This document shows, piece by piece, positions 43,471 through 52,457 of a stretch of 64,000 bases of DNA. A program made the translations under genes and the position numbers. Below the pieces are notes generated by a model. The model was not told the origin of the DNA. It worked only from the letters and a program-made list of their open reading frames with translations, and made no database searches. Positions within the stretch are counted from its first letter, which is position 1; every line of letters starts with the position of its first letter. This DNA is from Chryseobacterium mucoviscidosis (lineage in GTDB: Bacteria > Bacteroidota > Bacteroidia > Flavobacteriales > Weeksellaceae): contig NZ_MVAG01000128.1 of NCBI RefSeq assembly GCF_002177115.1, positions 248,001 through 312,000 on the forward strand, written 5' to 3'.

Positions 43471-45951
43471 TCAATTCATCGTATCAAATAAGCTCATCAC
43501 CTCTATTTTCTCCAATGCTTTTGAAAGGGTAATTCTTTTGGATGTTTTTGGAAGCAAATCGAAAAAATTATCGCTGAAATGGGTATCTCCTATCAGATAA
43601 ACGTCTTTTGCCAAAACATCTGTGGAAATTTCAATTTCAGTGGCAGATATTTTCCTGATTTTGAGGTTGGGTTTTGTTAACTTTAAATCTTTTGGCTTTG
43701 CAAAGAAATAGTTGCTTTCGGCAATTATTTTTTCACCTCTTCCTCTTAAAATTACATTTAAAAACAGTTCATTTTTATCAGCCTCACCGACTAGTTCATT
43801 GATAGATGAAGAATCAAACTTTACAGCTCCTTCCCTATTCTGTTTCGGGGTTGAAACTGCAGCAAGAATATTCTCACCTTTAAAATTATTAACTTCAAAC
43901 TCTAAGCTTACGTCTTTAATTGTATCAGATCCGTCATTAATTCCGTAAAAATTTAGAATTCCCTCCTTTTCTTCCACTAAAATCACCTGATTTTCAAAGC
44001 TCCTTTTCACCTGATAATGCAATGCTTTCCAGTTTCCTAAATAATCTATGGAAGACCATGAAACGACAGGCCAACAATCGTTGAGTTGCCAGTATAAAGT
44101 TCCCATATTATAAGGTTTTGCTCTGCGGTGTGCTTCAATGGCAATCTGCATTCCGCGAGCCTGAAGCAATTGCGAAACATAATTATACTTCACAAAATCT
44201 GTCGGAACTTTATAATCACGCTTCATGTAATTTTCAATAATTTCCCAGCCTCTGGAATGTTTTTCATGAGCTTTGATGGTAGCATTTTGTAAACTTAAAT
44301 CAGGATTTCCTGAAAACATGGATTTTGTGGTTTCCAACGTCGGCATTCCCTGAAAACCATATTCCGAAGCAAAACGCGGAACTTTTTCATTGTAAATTTC
44401 AAACGGCTGTTCTCCCCACCAAACGCCCCAATAATGAGAATCGCCTTCCGTAAGGCTTTCCTTATGTCCCCATCCGATGGACGGTGAGCTTTCCCAATAG
44501 ATTAGCTTATCGGAAGACGCATATTTCTGAATGGAATTGGGAATTACTTCGTGAAAAATTTTCTTGTAATCTTTCCAAACCTGCAAAGAATCTTCCTTTG
44601 AATATTTAAATTGTTTCTGATACCCCCAATTGACAATCGCTTCATCGATTTCATTGTTTCCGCACCACAACGCCAATGACGGATGATTTTGAAGCCGTTC
44701 CACCTGATCTTTCACTTCCATTTCTACATTTTTCTGAAAGTTTTCATCGGACGGATAAAAGCTTCCTGCAAACATAAAATCCTGCCAAACCAGAATTCCA
44801 TTTTCGTCGCAGGCTTTGTAGAATTCGTCATCTTCATAAATTCCACCGCCCCAAACGCGAATCATATTCATATTCGCATCTTTGCAGTCTTTGATGAGTT
44901 TTTGGTATTTTTCTTTGATCATTCTCGGAGAAAAGCTGTCGCCGGGAATCCAGTTCGTTCCTTTTGCATACATTGGTTTTCCGTTCACCTTGAAATAAAA
45001 CGATTTTCCTTTTGCATCTTTTTCCTGAATTAATTCCATTGTTCTCAGTCCGATTCTTTCAGATTTTTCAGCAATCATTTTTGAATCTTTTTGCAAAGAA
45101 ACTTTGATATCGTATAAGTTCGGATCGCCCCAACCGTTGGGTTGCCATAATTTCGGATTTTGAATCTGATAAGGAATTGAAATTAAATTCAATCCGGATT
45201 TTAAAGAAATATTTTGAGATTTTCCGTTAATTGAAAAACTGTATTTCCCTTCTTCTGTAGCGAAAATTTCAGCATGAATATTTAAATCTGCTTTTTGCTT
45301 TGTTAAAATTTTTTGTTCGATTTTTACATTATTAAGTCTTGCAGCATTCCAGAAATTCAACTTAACGTCTTTCCAGATTCCTGCTGTCACCAGTCTCGGT
45401 CCCCAATCCCAACCGAACTGATACTGCGCTTTTCTCACAAAACTTCTCGGAGATTCCGGCATGGTGAAAGGAACTTTTTGGGCTAGTTCTTTTCCAACAT
45501 TTACCGCAGATCTGAATTTTACCTGTAAAATATTTTCACCTTTTTTTAAACTTTGTTTAACCGGAATTGTCCATTTTCTGAACATATTATCTGTTGATTG
45601 AATTAATTTCCCATTTAAATAAATCTCGGAAAACGTATCCAATCCATTAAAAATCAATTCAATATTTTGATTTTCTAAATCTTTTGAAGAAATGTTAAAT
45701 GAAGTCTGATAATCCCAGTCTTCATTTTCTATCCATTGTACTTTTTTTTCATTTTCATCTTTATAAGGATCGGGAATGATCTTGTTATTCATCAAATCCA
45801 AATGAACAGTTCCCGGAACAGAAGCAGTTAACCAATTATTCTCTTTGGAATTTTTGAATTTCCATTTTTCAGAGGATAAATTGCGCTCAGAGAATTGTGC
45901 GTTGGTCAAGATTTGTAAGAAAAGGAAAGTAAAAAGTAAAATTTTGTTCAT
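43471..45951 (-). CDS. Beta-mannosidase, glycoside hydrolase family 2
   Basis: An 826-aa exported enzyme (signal peptide to about residue 19, TNAQ) that releases mannose from beta-mannosides. The GH2 sugar-binding domain (30-195), immunoglobulin-like domains and TIM barrel are in the usual order. The acid/base is E434 in WCGNNEIDEA and the nucleophile is E530 in RFASEYGFQGMP, a pattern characteristic of family 2 mannosidases. Its ATG overlaps the stop of the GxxExxY gene (TAATG). Together with the GH20 and glycosylasparaginase genes nearby it fits removal of the N-glycan core. Confidence 0.93.
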   Translation of the reverse strand: MNKILLFTFLFLQILTNAQFSERNLSSEKWKFKNSKENNWLTASVPGTVHLDLMNNKIIPDPYKDENEKKVQWIENEDWDYQTSFNISSKDLENQNIELIFNGLDTFSEIYLNGKLIQSTDNMFRKWTIPVKQSLKKGENILQVKFRSAVNVGKELAQKVPFTMPESPRSFVRKAQYQFGWDWGPRLVTAGIWKDVKLNFWNAARLNNVKIEQKILTKQKADLNIHAEIFATEEGKYSFSINGKSQNISLKSGLNLISIPYQIQNPKLWQPNGWGDPNLYDIKVSLQKDSKMIAEKSERIGLRTMELIQEKDAKGKSFYFKVNGKPMYAKGTNWIPGDSFSPRMIKEKYQKLIKDCKDANMNMIRVWGGGIYEDDEFYKACDENGILVWQDFMFAGSFYPSDENFQKNVEMEVKDQVERLQNHPSLALWCGNNEIDEAIVNWGYQKQFKYSKEDSLQVWKDYKKIFHEVIPNSIQKYASSDKLIYWESSPSIGWGHKESLTEGDSHYWGVWWGEQPFEIYNEKVPRFASEYGFQGMPTLETTKSMFSGNPDLSLQNATIKAHEKHSRGWEIIENYMKRDYKVPTDFVKYNYVSQLLQARGMQIAIEAHRRAKPYNMGTLYWQLNDCWPVVSWSSIDYLGNWKALHYQVKRSFENQVILVEEKEGILNFYGINDGSDTIKDVSLEFEVNNFKGENILAAVSTPKQNREGAVKFDSSSINELVGEADKNELFLNVILRGRGEKIIAESNYFFAKPKDLKLTKPNLKIRKISATEIEISTDVLAKDVYLIGDTHFSDNFFDLLPKTSKRITLSKALEKIEVMSLFDTMN

Positions 45952-46328
45952 TATAATTTATTTACAATTCTATGAATTCCATCTTTAATAAGTGGTGTAT
46001 TGAAGTTAATAAGAAGTCCAAGTTTTATGTTTGCCAATTTTAAATAAGTTAATAACTGGGCATTAAAAACAGGATGTATTTCCAGTACAGATTTTACTTC
46101 AACGATTACTTTGTCTTCGATAAGCAAATCAATTTTGTAAGCATTTTCAATATTCATTTCTTTATATTGTAAGGGCAGATAAATTTGCCGTTTCACATTG
46201 AATCCTGACCTTTTCAATTCATATGCTAAAGCTGATTCGTAGGTACTTTCTAATAAACCAACTCCAAGATTTTTGTGTACTTCGATTGCTGATCCTATTA
46301 TTTTATAGGATAATTCATTTTCTAACAT
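45951..46328 (-). CDS. GxxExxY protein
   Basis: A 125-aa protein of the GxxExxY family, named from the motif seen here in GVGLLESTYESALAYEL. It has a PD-(D/E)XK-like core (YKIDLLIEDKVIVEVKS). Biological function is unknown. The stop codon and the ATG of the beta-mannosidase share an A (TAATG), implying translational coupling. The promoter region upstream contains a 180-bp inverted-repeat element. Confidence 0.85.
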   Translation of the reverse strand: MLENELSYKIIGSAIEVHKNLGVGLLESTYESALAYELKRSGFNVKRQIYLPLQYKEMNIENAYKIDLLIEDKVIVEVKSVLEIHPVFNAQLLTYLKLANIKLGLLINFNTPLIKDGIHRIVNKL

Positions 46329-46344
46329 TTGATATTGTGTTTTT

Positions 46345-46524
46345 GTTTTTTACGCAAAGATTTAATTTTAGTAATTATTAAATTTTAAGTGGGCAAAGAA
46401 GAATCAATTAAAAATTGATTTTATGAAGCTAAGGTTTTAGCCATTCAGCTTAATCAGCGACTTTGTCGCAATACTTTGCTCCCTTAAGTAAATATACAGT
46501 TAAATAAATCTTTGCGTTAAAATT
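46345..46524. mobile_element. MITE-like element with ACGCAAAGATTTA ends
   Basis: ACGCAAAGATTTA (46352-46364) and TAAATCTTTGCGT (46505-46517) are perfect 13-bp inverted repeats. The interior has GGGCAAAG and CTTTGCTCCC facing each other. Its ends resemble the TTTAACGCAAAGATTA part of the tandem units at 25108-25580. No coding content. Confidence 0.6.
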
Positions 46525-46531
46525 CATTTTA

Positions 46532-47194
46532 TTATTTATTCTTCAAAGCAATAATCTCTTCAGCATTCGCAAAAGCTCCGCCGTCCGTAATTGCGGAAGA
46601 ATGAAAATATCCAGCTTTGGTAAGTTCTCTGATTTCTTCGATATTGGATGACCGAAGTCCGCCACCGACAAGAATTTCGATTCTGCCATTGGATAACTCT
46701 ACTAATTTTTTAAGATTTTCCTTTCCTTCCGAAACTTTAGGTTTTTGTCCTGAAGTCAGAATGGTTGTAAAGCCGCATTCAATAACTTTTTCCAATGATT
46801 TTTCTAAATCTTTTGCGCGGTCAAAGGCACGATGAAAAGTACATGGATAAGGTTTTGCCAGTTCCACCAAAATTTTATTGTGCTCACTATTCACCTCATC
46901 ATTTTCATCTAAAATTCCGAACACGAAACCGTCTACGTTTAAAGATTTTAATTGAACCAGATCTGATTTCATCTGCTCAAATTCTTCATCAGTGTAAGTA
47001 AAATCTCCGCCACGGGGACGAACCATCACAAAGATTGGAATATTGATTTTTTCTCTAAGCTGTTGTACGGTTTCAAAATCCGGTGTGGTTCCGCCTTCGC
47101 TTAATCCGTCACACAATTCTATTCGGTCTGCACCGTTTTCAAAAGCGATTAATGCAGATTCCAGATTGAAGCACGCTATTTCTATTTTTGACAT
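46532..47194 (-). CDS. cutC: CutC family protein
   Basis: A 220-aa TIM-barrel protein of the CutC family. The N-terminal IACFNLESALIAFENGADRIELCDGLSEGGTTP, IFVMVRPRGGDFTYTDEE and FHRAFD blocks are diagnostic. CutC was named for copper tolerance in E. coli, but the biochemical role is uncertain. Monocistronic, with a GGCTAAAGCC hairpin repeat upstream. Confidence 0.94.
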   Translation of the reverse strand: MSKIEIACFNLESALIAFENGADRIELCDGLSEGGTTPDFETVQQLREKINIPIFVMVRPRGGDFTYTDEEFEQMKSDLVQLKSLNVDGFVFGILDENDEVNSEHNKILVELAKPYPCTFHRAFDRAKDLEKSLEKVIECGFTTILTSGQKPKVSEGKENLKKLVELSNGRIEILVGGGLRSSNIEEIRELTKAGYFHSSAITDGGAFANAEEIIALKNK

Positions 47195-47205
47195 TTTTTT
47201 AATTT

Positions 47206-47271
47206 AAGTTTTGGCTAAAGCCAATGGATTTTTTATTTTGAAAAACGGGCTAAAGCCCGTTCCTATTGATA
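47206..47271. repeat. Double-hairpin repeat (GGCTAAAGCC family), copy A
   Basis: Two hairpins, TTGGCTAAAGCCAA (47211-47224) and ACGGGCTAAAGCCCGT (47245-47260), are followed by TCCTATTGATA. Related copies lie at 51296-51360 and 57010-57072. Placed between cutC and the glycosylasparaginase gene, it could also work as a terminator or processing site. Confidence 0.65.
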
Positions 47272-47300
47272 TCTACTAACTGTTTGATTACGGAAATTAT

Positions 47301-48296
47301 TTATTTTAATGCAAAACCTGGTTTCTCCAGACGGTTTCCTTTCTGGTCATATACCGCAAAATTAAACCCATCCTGAATGCAGTAGGAGCCATATTCCCCT
47401 TTTTTATTAAGGGCAATAAAACCCACCTGAATATCCTTCAGATTTTTATTTCTACGCTGTGTAATTTTTACAATTCTTTCAACCGCTTCTTTACAAGCCT
47501 GTTGCGGCGTTCTTCCCTGTCTCATTAATTCTACCACCAAATGTGTTCCTACGGTTCGGATCACTTCTTCGCCATGACCGGTTGCCGTTGCTGCACCCAC
47601 CTCGTTATCAACAAACAAACCCGCCCCGATAATCGGTGAATCTCCGACTCTTCCATGCATTTTGAAAGCCATTCCGCTCGTTGTACAGGCTCCGGAAAGA
47701 TTTCCGTTTGTATCCAGAGCGATCATTCCGATTGTATCGTGATTTTCGATATTGACGATCGGTTGATATTTGCTGTCTTTCAGCCATTCTTTCCATTCTT
47801 TTTCGGATTCCGGAGTGAGAATATTTTCTTTTTTGAATCCCTGCGAAACGGCAAACTGCAAAGCTCCGTCTCCAACCAACATCACGTGAGGTGTTTTTTC
47901 CATCACAGCTCTTGCTACGGAAATTGGATTTTTAATATTTTCAAGACAGGCAACAGATCCGATGTTGTAGTTTTCGTCCATAATACAGGCATCTAAAGTC
48001 ACTCTTCCATCTCTGTCGGGACGACCGCCGTAACCGACGCTTCTCTCTTCAGGATCATTTTCCACAAGGCGGACTCCTTTTTCCACTGCATCCAAAGCTC
48101 TTCCTCCTTTTCCGAGAATCGTCCAGGCTTCTTCATTGGCTTTTAAACCGAAATTCCATGTGGAAAGAACGATCGGTTTATTAATGATTGTATTGTTGTT
48201 TTCAGGTTGATTTTTAGCTAACAGATCCAACGGATTTACCGCTAAAGCCAGTGAAGCGACGGCAGATTTTTTCAGAAACTTTCTTCTACTTTGCAT
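47301..48296 (-). CDS. N4-(beta-N-acetylglucosaminyl)-L-asparaginase (glycosylasparaginase)
   Basis: A 331-aa Ntn-hydrolase that cuts the GlcNAc-Asn bond left after N-glycan trimming. The sequence closely follows the well-studied enzyme of Elizabethkingia (Flavobacterium) meningoseptica. Autoproteolysis occurs before T188 in NHDTIGM, creating the catalytic N-terminal Thr. ATG 48296 gives MQSRRKFLKKSAVASLALA, a twin-arginine-type signal. The longer frame to 48449 runs into the neighbouring terminator and gene. It is a periplasmic or exported enzyme. Confidence 0.95.
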   Translation of the reverse strand: MQSRRKFLKKSAVASLALAVNPLDLLAKNQPENNNTIINKPIVLSTWNFGLKANEEAWTILGKGGRALDAVEKGVRLVENDPEERSVGYGGRPDRDGRVTLDACIMDENYNIGSVACLENIKNPISVARAVMEKTPHVMLVGDGALQFAVSQGFKKENILTPESEKEWKEWLKDSKYQPIVNIENHDTIGMIALDTNGNLSGACTTSGMAFKMHGRVGDSPIIGAGLFVDNEVGAATATGHGEEVIRTVGTHLVVELMRQGRTPQQACKEAVERIVKITQRRNKNLKDIQVGFIALNKKGEYGSYCIQDGFNFAVYDQKGNRLEKPGFALK

Positions 48297-48346
48297 ACTC
48301 AGATTTATTTGGCTCCAAATTAAGGATTTTTCGAATGAAGATGAAA

Positions 48347-48374
48347 TAAAAAAAGCGGTAGATTTTCTACCGCT
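48347..48374 (-). terminator. Terminator after YeeE/YedE pair
   Basis: AGCGGTAG (48354-48361) pairs with CTACCGCT (48367-48374), with TTTTTTT on the minus strand. Confidence 0.8.
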
Positions 48375-48393
48375 CAAAATGATTTTATTGAAA

Positions 48394-48876
48394 TTAATGA
48401 GGTAATTTTTCCCTGAAATATCCATACACCCAAGTTCCGAAAATGGCACTCAGCAAAGTGATGGCTACCGCAAAAGCTCCGGTTCCGATCTGTGCGAAAA
48501 GCGGTCCGGGACAGGCTCCTGTAATTGCCCATCCAAATCCGAAGATCAGTCCGCCATAAATTTGGCCTTTATTAAATTTCTTTGGAGCAATGGAAATTTT
48601 TTCGCCATAGATGGTTTTGATATTAAATTTTTTAATGATCAATACGGAAATCATTCCCGTTAAAACGGCACTTCCGATAACGCCGTACATGTGAAAAGAC
48701 TGTAACCGGAACATTTCCTGAATTCTGAACCAGCTTATAATTTCTGCTTTTACAAAGATGATCCCGAATAATATTCCTACCATCATATATTTTAAATTGT
48801 GGTACCATTTATGATGAAGCTGACTTTCGTTGGTACAAATACTGTCCTGATGTCTTATCTCTTTTTCCTGTTTCAT
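48394..48876 (-). CDS. YeeE/YedE family sulfur-transport protein, second half
   Basis: A 160-aa membrane protein with four helices (DUF6691/YeeE type). The conserved Cys motif is GACPGPLFAQIG. Split YeeE/YedE halves form thiosulfate or sulfane-sulfur channels. This gene lies 9 bp after the other half. An N-terminal soluble extension of about 25 residues with His and Cys (RHQDSICTNESQLHH) precedes the first helix. Confidence 0.88.
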   Translation of the reverse strand: MKQEKEIRHQDSICTNESQLHHKWYHNLKYMMVGILFGIIFVKAEIISWFRIQEMFRLQSFHMYGVIGSAVLTGMISVLIIKKFNIKTIYGEKISIAPKKFNKGQIYGGLIFGFGWAITGACPGPLFAQIGTGAFAVAITLLSAIFGTWVYGYFREKLPH

Positions 48877-48885
48877 TTTTAAATT

Positions 48886-49449
48886 TTAAAGTGAAAGAAT
48901 TATAGGCAGAATAACATTTGTCATTAAAAAACCGCCTACCATAAAGCAGATTGTTGCAATTAAGGAAGCGCCCTGAAGGTTGGAAAGTCCCATGATGGCG
49001 TGTCCGCTTGTACATCCTCCCGCATAACGCGTTCCGAAACCTACCAAAAAGCCGCCGACAACCATCATAATAAATCCTCTTATAGTAAAAAGACTGGTAA
49101 AATTCATGAGTTGGGTCGGAACGAGATTGCTGTAATCCGTAATTCCGTAGGTTGCTAATTCTGTTTTGAGATTCTGGTTAACGGTAATTTCTTGTGAGTT
49201 CATTAAAAATTGGGCGGCAATCATTCCGCCTAAAAAAATTCCAAACACGAAGAATAAATTCCATAGTTCTTTTTTCCAATCGTATTTAAAGAAGCCGATA
49301 TTCGCAGGAATACAGGCTGCACAAATATGTCTGAGTGATGAGCTGATCCCGAAAGATTTATTTCCCAAAATCAGCAAAGCAGGAACAATAAGCCCGATTA
49401 ACGGTCCTGCAACGTACCACGGCCAAGGTTCTTTTATGATTTCTAACAT
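48886..49449 (-). CDS. YeeE/YedE family sulfur-transport protein, first half
   Basis: A 187-aa membrane protein with five helices. The hallmark GFGTRYAGGCTSGHAIMGLSNLQGASLIATICFMVGGF carries the conserved Cys of YeeE-type thiosulfate transporters. It pairs with the next gene to make a complete transporter. It lies downstream of the persulfide dioxygenase gene on the same strand after 216 bp. Confidence 0.9.
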   Translation of the reverse strand: MLEIIKEPWPWYVAGPLIGLIVPALLILGNKSFGISSSLRHICAACIPANIGFFKYDWKKELWNLFFVFGIFLGGMIAAQFLMNSQEITVNQNLKTELATYGITDYSNLVPTQLMNFTSLFTIRGFIMMVVGGFLVGFGTRYAGGCTSGHAIMGLSNLQGASLIATICFMVGGFLMTNVILPIILSL

Positions 49450-49665
49450 TAAGTATTTGTATTAAAACTGTTTTATATTCTGATTAATGATTTTAACGTG
49501 AGTTTGATGTAAAGATTGCAAATAAAATCGACTTCACCAGAAATTGACCTATTTTTGGATCTAAACGCCAGGAACGCTAAGTTTTCTTTTCAAAATAACT
49601 CTGTTGATTTTTATTCTGCCTGATTTTGGATCTCCAAAGATCTTTTGTCTCTTTCTTTGTTAAAT

Positions 49666-51078
49666 CTATTTTAAAATTTTACTCTGGCAAACAAAATCAC
49701 TTACCGGAATGTCTGTTTGAGAAATTGCGCTGAACCCGCCTTCAATTTCACTAAAATTGCGGTAGCCTCTTGCCTGAAGAATACTTGCAGCCATCATACT
49801 TCTGTAACCTCCTGCACAGTGAAGATAGAAATGTTCTGCCGGATCGATTGAACTGATCCATTCGTTGATGTATGCCAAAGGTTTGTTGAATGCTTCATCT
49901 ATATGTTCTGCATTGTATTCACTTTCTTTGCGGACATCAATAATTTTTGCTTGTTTTCCTTTGATTTCTTTTTCAAATTGCTGCGCTGAAATTCTGTTGA
50001 CAGAATCTGTTTCTTTACCGCTGTCTTTCCATGCGTTGAAACTGCCTTTTAAAAATCCGAGGACATTGTCAAATCCTACACGGCTTAATCGGGTTACGGT
50101 TTCTTCCTCTTCGTTTTCGTTGGTTATGAGCAGAATCGGCTGTTTTACATCTACAATCAAAGCTCCGACCCAAGGTGCAAAATCGCCATTCAATCCAATA
50201 TTGATGGATTGTGGAACAAATCCTTTTGCGAAGTCTTCGTTATTTCGTACATCCAAAATCAAAGCACCAGAATGTTCTGCCATTTCTTCAAATTCGTCAG
50301 GAGAAAATGCCTGTAAACCTTTTGACAAGACCTCATCGAAACTGTCGTAGCCTTTTTTGTTCATTGCCACGTTCATTCCAAAATACGCAGGAGGCGGAAG
50401 AAGTCCGTCTGTAACCGCTTTGATGAAACTTTCCTTATCTTTCTGATTCAAGGCGTAATTGGTTTTCTTCTGATTTCCAAGTGAGTCTACCGTTTCTTTC
50501 TGCATATTTTTTCCGCATGCAGAACCTGCTCCGTGTGCAGGATAAACAGTGATATCATCATTCAAAGGTAAAATTTTGCTGTAAAGACTTTCATAAAGTA
50601 AGCCTGCCAATTCTTCCTGCGTCATGTTTGCTGCTTTCTGTGCCAGATCGGGACGGCCTACATCACCTAAAAACAAAGTATCTCCGCTAAAAAGGGCTGT
50701 TTCTTTGCCGTTTTCGTCCATCAGAAGAAAAGATGAGCTTTCCATGGTATGACCGGGTGTGTGAAGAACTTTTATGGTTATATTTCCTACCTCAAAAACC
50801 TGATTGTCTTCTGCAATGATGGCTTCAAATTCCGGTTTTGCAGTGGGACCGTAAACGATGGGTGCGCTTGTTTTTCTGCTTAAATCGAGATGTCCGCTGA
50901 CAAAATCTGCATGAAAATGGGTTTCAAAAATGTATTTCAGCGTAACATTATCTTTTTCAAGACGCTCAATATAAGGCTGGGTTTCTCTTAGCGGGTCTAT
51001 AATTGCCGCTTCACCGTTGGAAACAATGTAATAAGCTCCCTGTGCAAGACATCCTGTATAAATCTGTTCTATTTTCAT
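49666..51078 (-). CDS. Persulfide dioxygenase-rhodanese fusion (CstB-like)
   Basis: A 470-aa protein with an N-terminal metallo-beta-lactamase persulfide dioxygenase domain (HFHAD at 54-58, TPGHT, FSGDTLFLGDVGRPD) and two rhodanese domains. The first rhodanese lacks a catalytic Cys (LLITNENEEEE). The second has C421 in HCAGGYRS. The same order is seen in staphylococcal CstB, which oxidises persulfides and handles thiosulfate. Surrounded by YeeE/YedE, TSUP and Crp/Fnr genes, it forms a sulfane-sulfur detoxification locus. Transcription probably starts near 51112. Confidence 0.93.
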   Translation of the reverse strand: MKIEQIYTGCLAQGAYYIVSNGEAAIIDPLRETQPYIERLEKDNVTLKYIFETHFHADFVSGHLDLSRKTSAPIVYGPTAKPEFEAIIAEDNQVFEVGNITIKVLHTPGHTMESSSFLLMDENGKETALFSGDTLFLGDVGRPDLAQKAANMTQEELAGLLYESLYSKILPLNDDITVYPAHGAGSACGKNMQKETVDSLGNQKKTNYALNQKDKESFIKAVTDGLLPPPAYFGMNVAMNKKGYDSFDEVLSKGLQAFSPDEFEEMAEHSGALILDVRNNEDFAKGFVPQSINIGLNGDFAPWVGALIVDVKQPILLITNENEEEETVTRLSRVGFDNVLGFLKGSFNAWKDSGKETDSVNRISAQQFEKEIKGKQAKIIDVRKESEYNAEHIDEAFNKPLAYINEWISSIDPAEHFYLHCAGGYRSMMAASILQARGYRNFSEIEGGFSAISQTDIPVSDFVCQSKILK

Positions 51079-51115
51079 TTTTTATGATTTTAAATTTTAC
51101 TTATTTTTTCTGATA

Positions 51116-51165
51116 CAAATTTCTTGGTTTGGAATTTTCTGTACCGCTACTTTTGTTACAGAAGG
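51116..51165 (-). promoter_or_regulatory. Promoter with 26-bp operator of persulfide dioxygenase
   Basis: 51140-51165 is identical to 52482-52507. On the plus strand it reads TGTACC-N9-GTTACA plus GAAGG. On the minus strand it contains TGTAAC-AAAA-GTAGCG, like an imperfect Fnr-type site. A GAAATTTG -7-like box (51123-51116) lies 16 nt downstream, so the operator covers roughly -35 to -60, an activator position. Confidence 0.65.
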
Positions 51166-51644
51166 GCTTTATTTTTGAACACAAAGACAACGAAGATTTT
51201 TTTAACTATTGTGATTTTTGCGCTTCACAAAGCCGCTAACGCTTATAAGAGATTGAAATTCATGGTTATTCTAATTAAAATTAACTTTAAGTATAAGTTT
51301 TGGCTAAAGCCTATTGTTTTCTTGATTATTAAAATGGGCAGAAGCCCATTCCTATTGATACTTTTGCACTGTTTTTACATCAAACTCACATTAAAACACT
51401 ATGTACCCAAAGATTTTTAAACTACTAGGCTTTTTTGAGTATCATAAAGATGCTAACACTTTTAAATGATTGGACTTTATGATATTTTATTTTCTACATT
51501 CAGAAATTTAAACTTTGACATTTTTTACCCCGAATCTTTCGCAGCCCGACCTGAGTGGAGCTCTTTTTGTTTTTTACAAAACAAAAAGATTGGGTACCCT
51601 TCGATAAACTCAGGATAAATTACAGGCGGAAATAGCTGCCCAAA
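51166..51644. other. Gene-free region with repeats
   Basis: No gene is supported. A 98-codon open frame on the plus strand (51124-51420) crosses the operator and a repeat. Contents are a GGCTAAAGCC-family copy at 51296-51360, with hairpin ATGGGCAGAAGCCCAT at 51334-51349, and a 12-bp perfect hairpin at 51562-51589 (TCTTTTTGTTTT / AAAACAAAAAGA) next to CAGCCCGACCTGAGTGG. That hairpin belongs to the same style of element as 42071-42187. Confidence 0.5.
51296..51360. repeat. Double-hairpin repeat (GGCTAAAGCC family), copy B
   Basis: AAGTTTTGGCTAAAGCC is followed by ATGGGCAGAAGCCCAT and TCCTATTGATA, matching copy A at 47206-47271 in order and spacing. Confidence 0.6.
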
Positions 51645-52439
51645 TTAAAAGAAAATTTCTTTGACGATGATGTACATTCCCATCACGAGAATAAACCATC
51701 CGAAAGCTGGTTTGAGCTTTTTTCCGTCGATTTTTTTGGACAACTGCGAACCGATGATGATGCCTACAATGGCAATTGATGAAATGGTGGCTAATAATTT
51801 CCAATCGATTTTCACAGCATCCATAGATGAGAAAAATCCGATAAGCGAATTCAGCGAAATGATTACCAGTGAAGTTCCGATGGCTACTTTCATTGGAGTT
51901 TTAAGAAGATTAACGAGTGCGGGAATAATCATAAATCCTCCTCCTGCACCGACTAAACCTGTTAAAATTCCTACAACAGATCCTTCTCCTGCTGCCAAAA
52001 GGGTACTGTTTTTCTGTAAGTCTGATGTTTTGGTAACACAATCTGTAGTTTTCTGAATCATTTTGTAGGAAGCCAAAATCATTAATCCTGCAAAAATTAA
52101 AAGCAGTAAAATATCTTTCGTCACCACAAAGTTGCTGACGGTAAAAACTTTAGCGGGAATTAAGGGTACAATATAATTTCGCGTCAGGAAAATAGAAATA
52201 ATAGACGGAATGCCGAAAACAAGGGCGGTTTTAAAATTTACCAGACCTTTTTTAAAATAGGAAACTGAACCGACCACACTGCTGATCCCCACAATAAAAA
52301 GGGAATATTCTGTTGCCAGAAAAGCATCTAATCCGAAAAGGTAAACCAAAACGGGAACGGTAAGAATGCTTCCGCCGCCACCGATTAAACCTAACGAAAT
52401 TCCTATTAAAACAGAAGCGAGATATCCAAAAATTTCCAT
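51645..52439 (-). CDS. TSUP (TauE/SafE) family sulfite/sulfur exporter
   Basis: About 264 aa and eight helices, with repeats GISLGLIGGGGSILTVPVLVYLFG and VGILTGLVGAGGGFMIIPALVNLL. ATG 52439 (MEIFGYLASVLIG) is chosen. The frame extends upstream to 52568 but would cross the promoter and operator. It probably exports sulfite or thiosulfate produced by the persulfide dioxygenase. Its promoter carries the same 26-bp operator as that gene. Confidence 0.9.
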   Translation of the reverse strand: MEIFGYLASVLIGISLGLIGGGGSILTVPVLVYLFGLDAFLATEYSLFIVGISSVVGSVSYFKKGLVNFKTALVFGIPSIISIFLTRNYIVPLIPAKVFTVSNFVVTKDILLLLIFAGLMILASYKMIQKTTDCVTKTSDLQKNSTLLAAGEGSVVGILTGLVGAGGGFMIIPALVNLLKTPMKVAIGTSLVIISLNSLIGFFSSMDAVKIDWKLLATISSIAIVGIIIGSQLSKKIDGKKLKPAFGWFILVMGMYIIVKEIFF

Positions 52440-52457
52440 GTTTTCAACTTTATGATG

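Noticed and set aside
47301..48449. Longer glycosylasparaginase starting at 48449
   Set aside because: The extension runs through the terminator of the YeeE/YedE genes and into their coding region. The Tat-type signal begins at ATG 48296.
51124..51420. A 98-codon open frame on the plus strand
   Set aside because: It covers the promoter and operator of the persulfide dioxygenase gene and a hairpin repeat. The Lys/Phe/Ile-rich product looks like translated AT-rich DNA.
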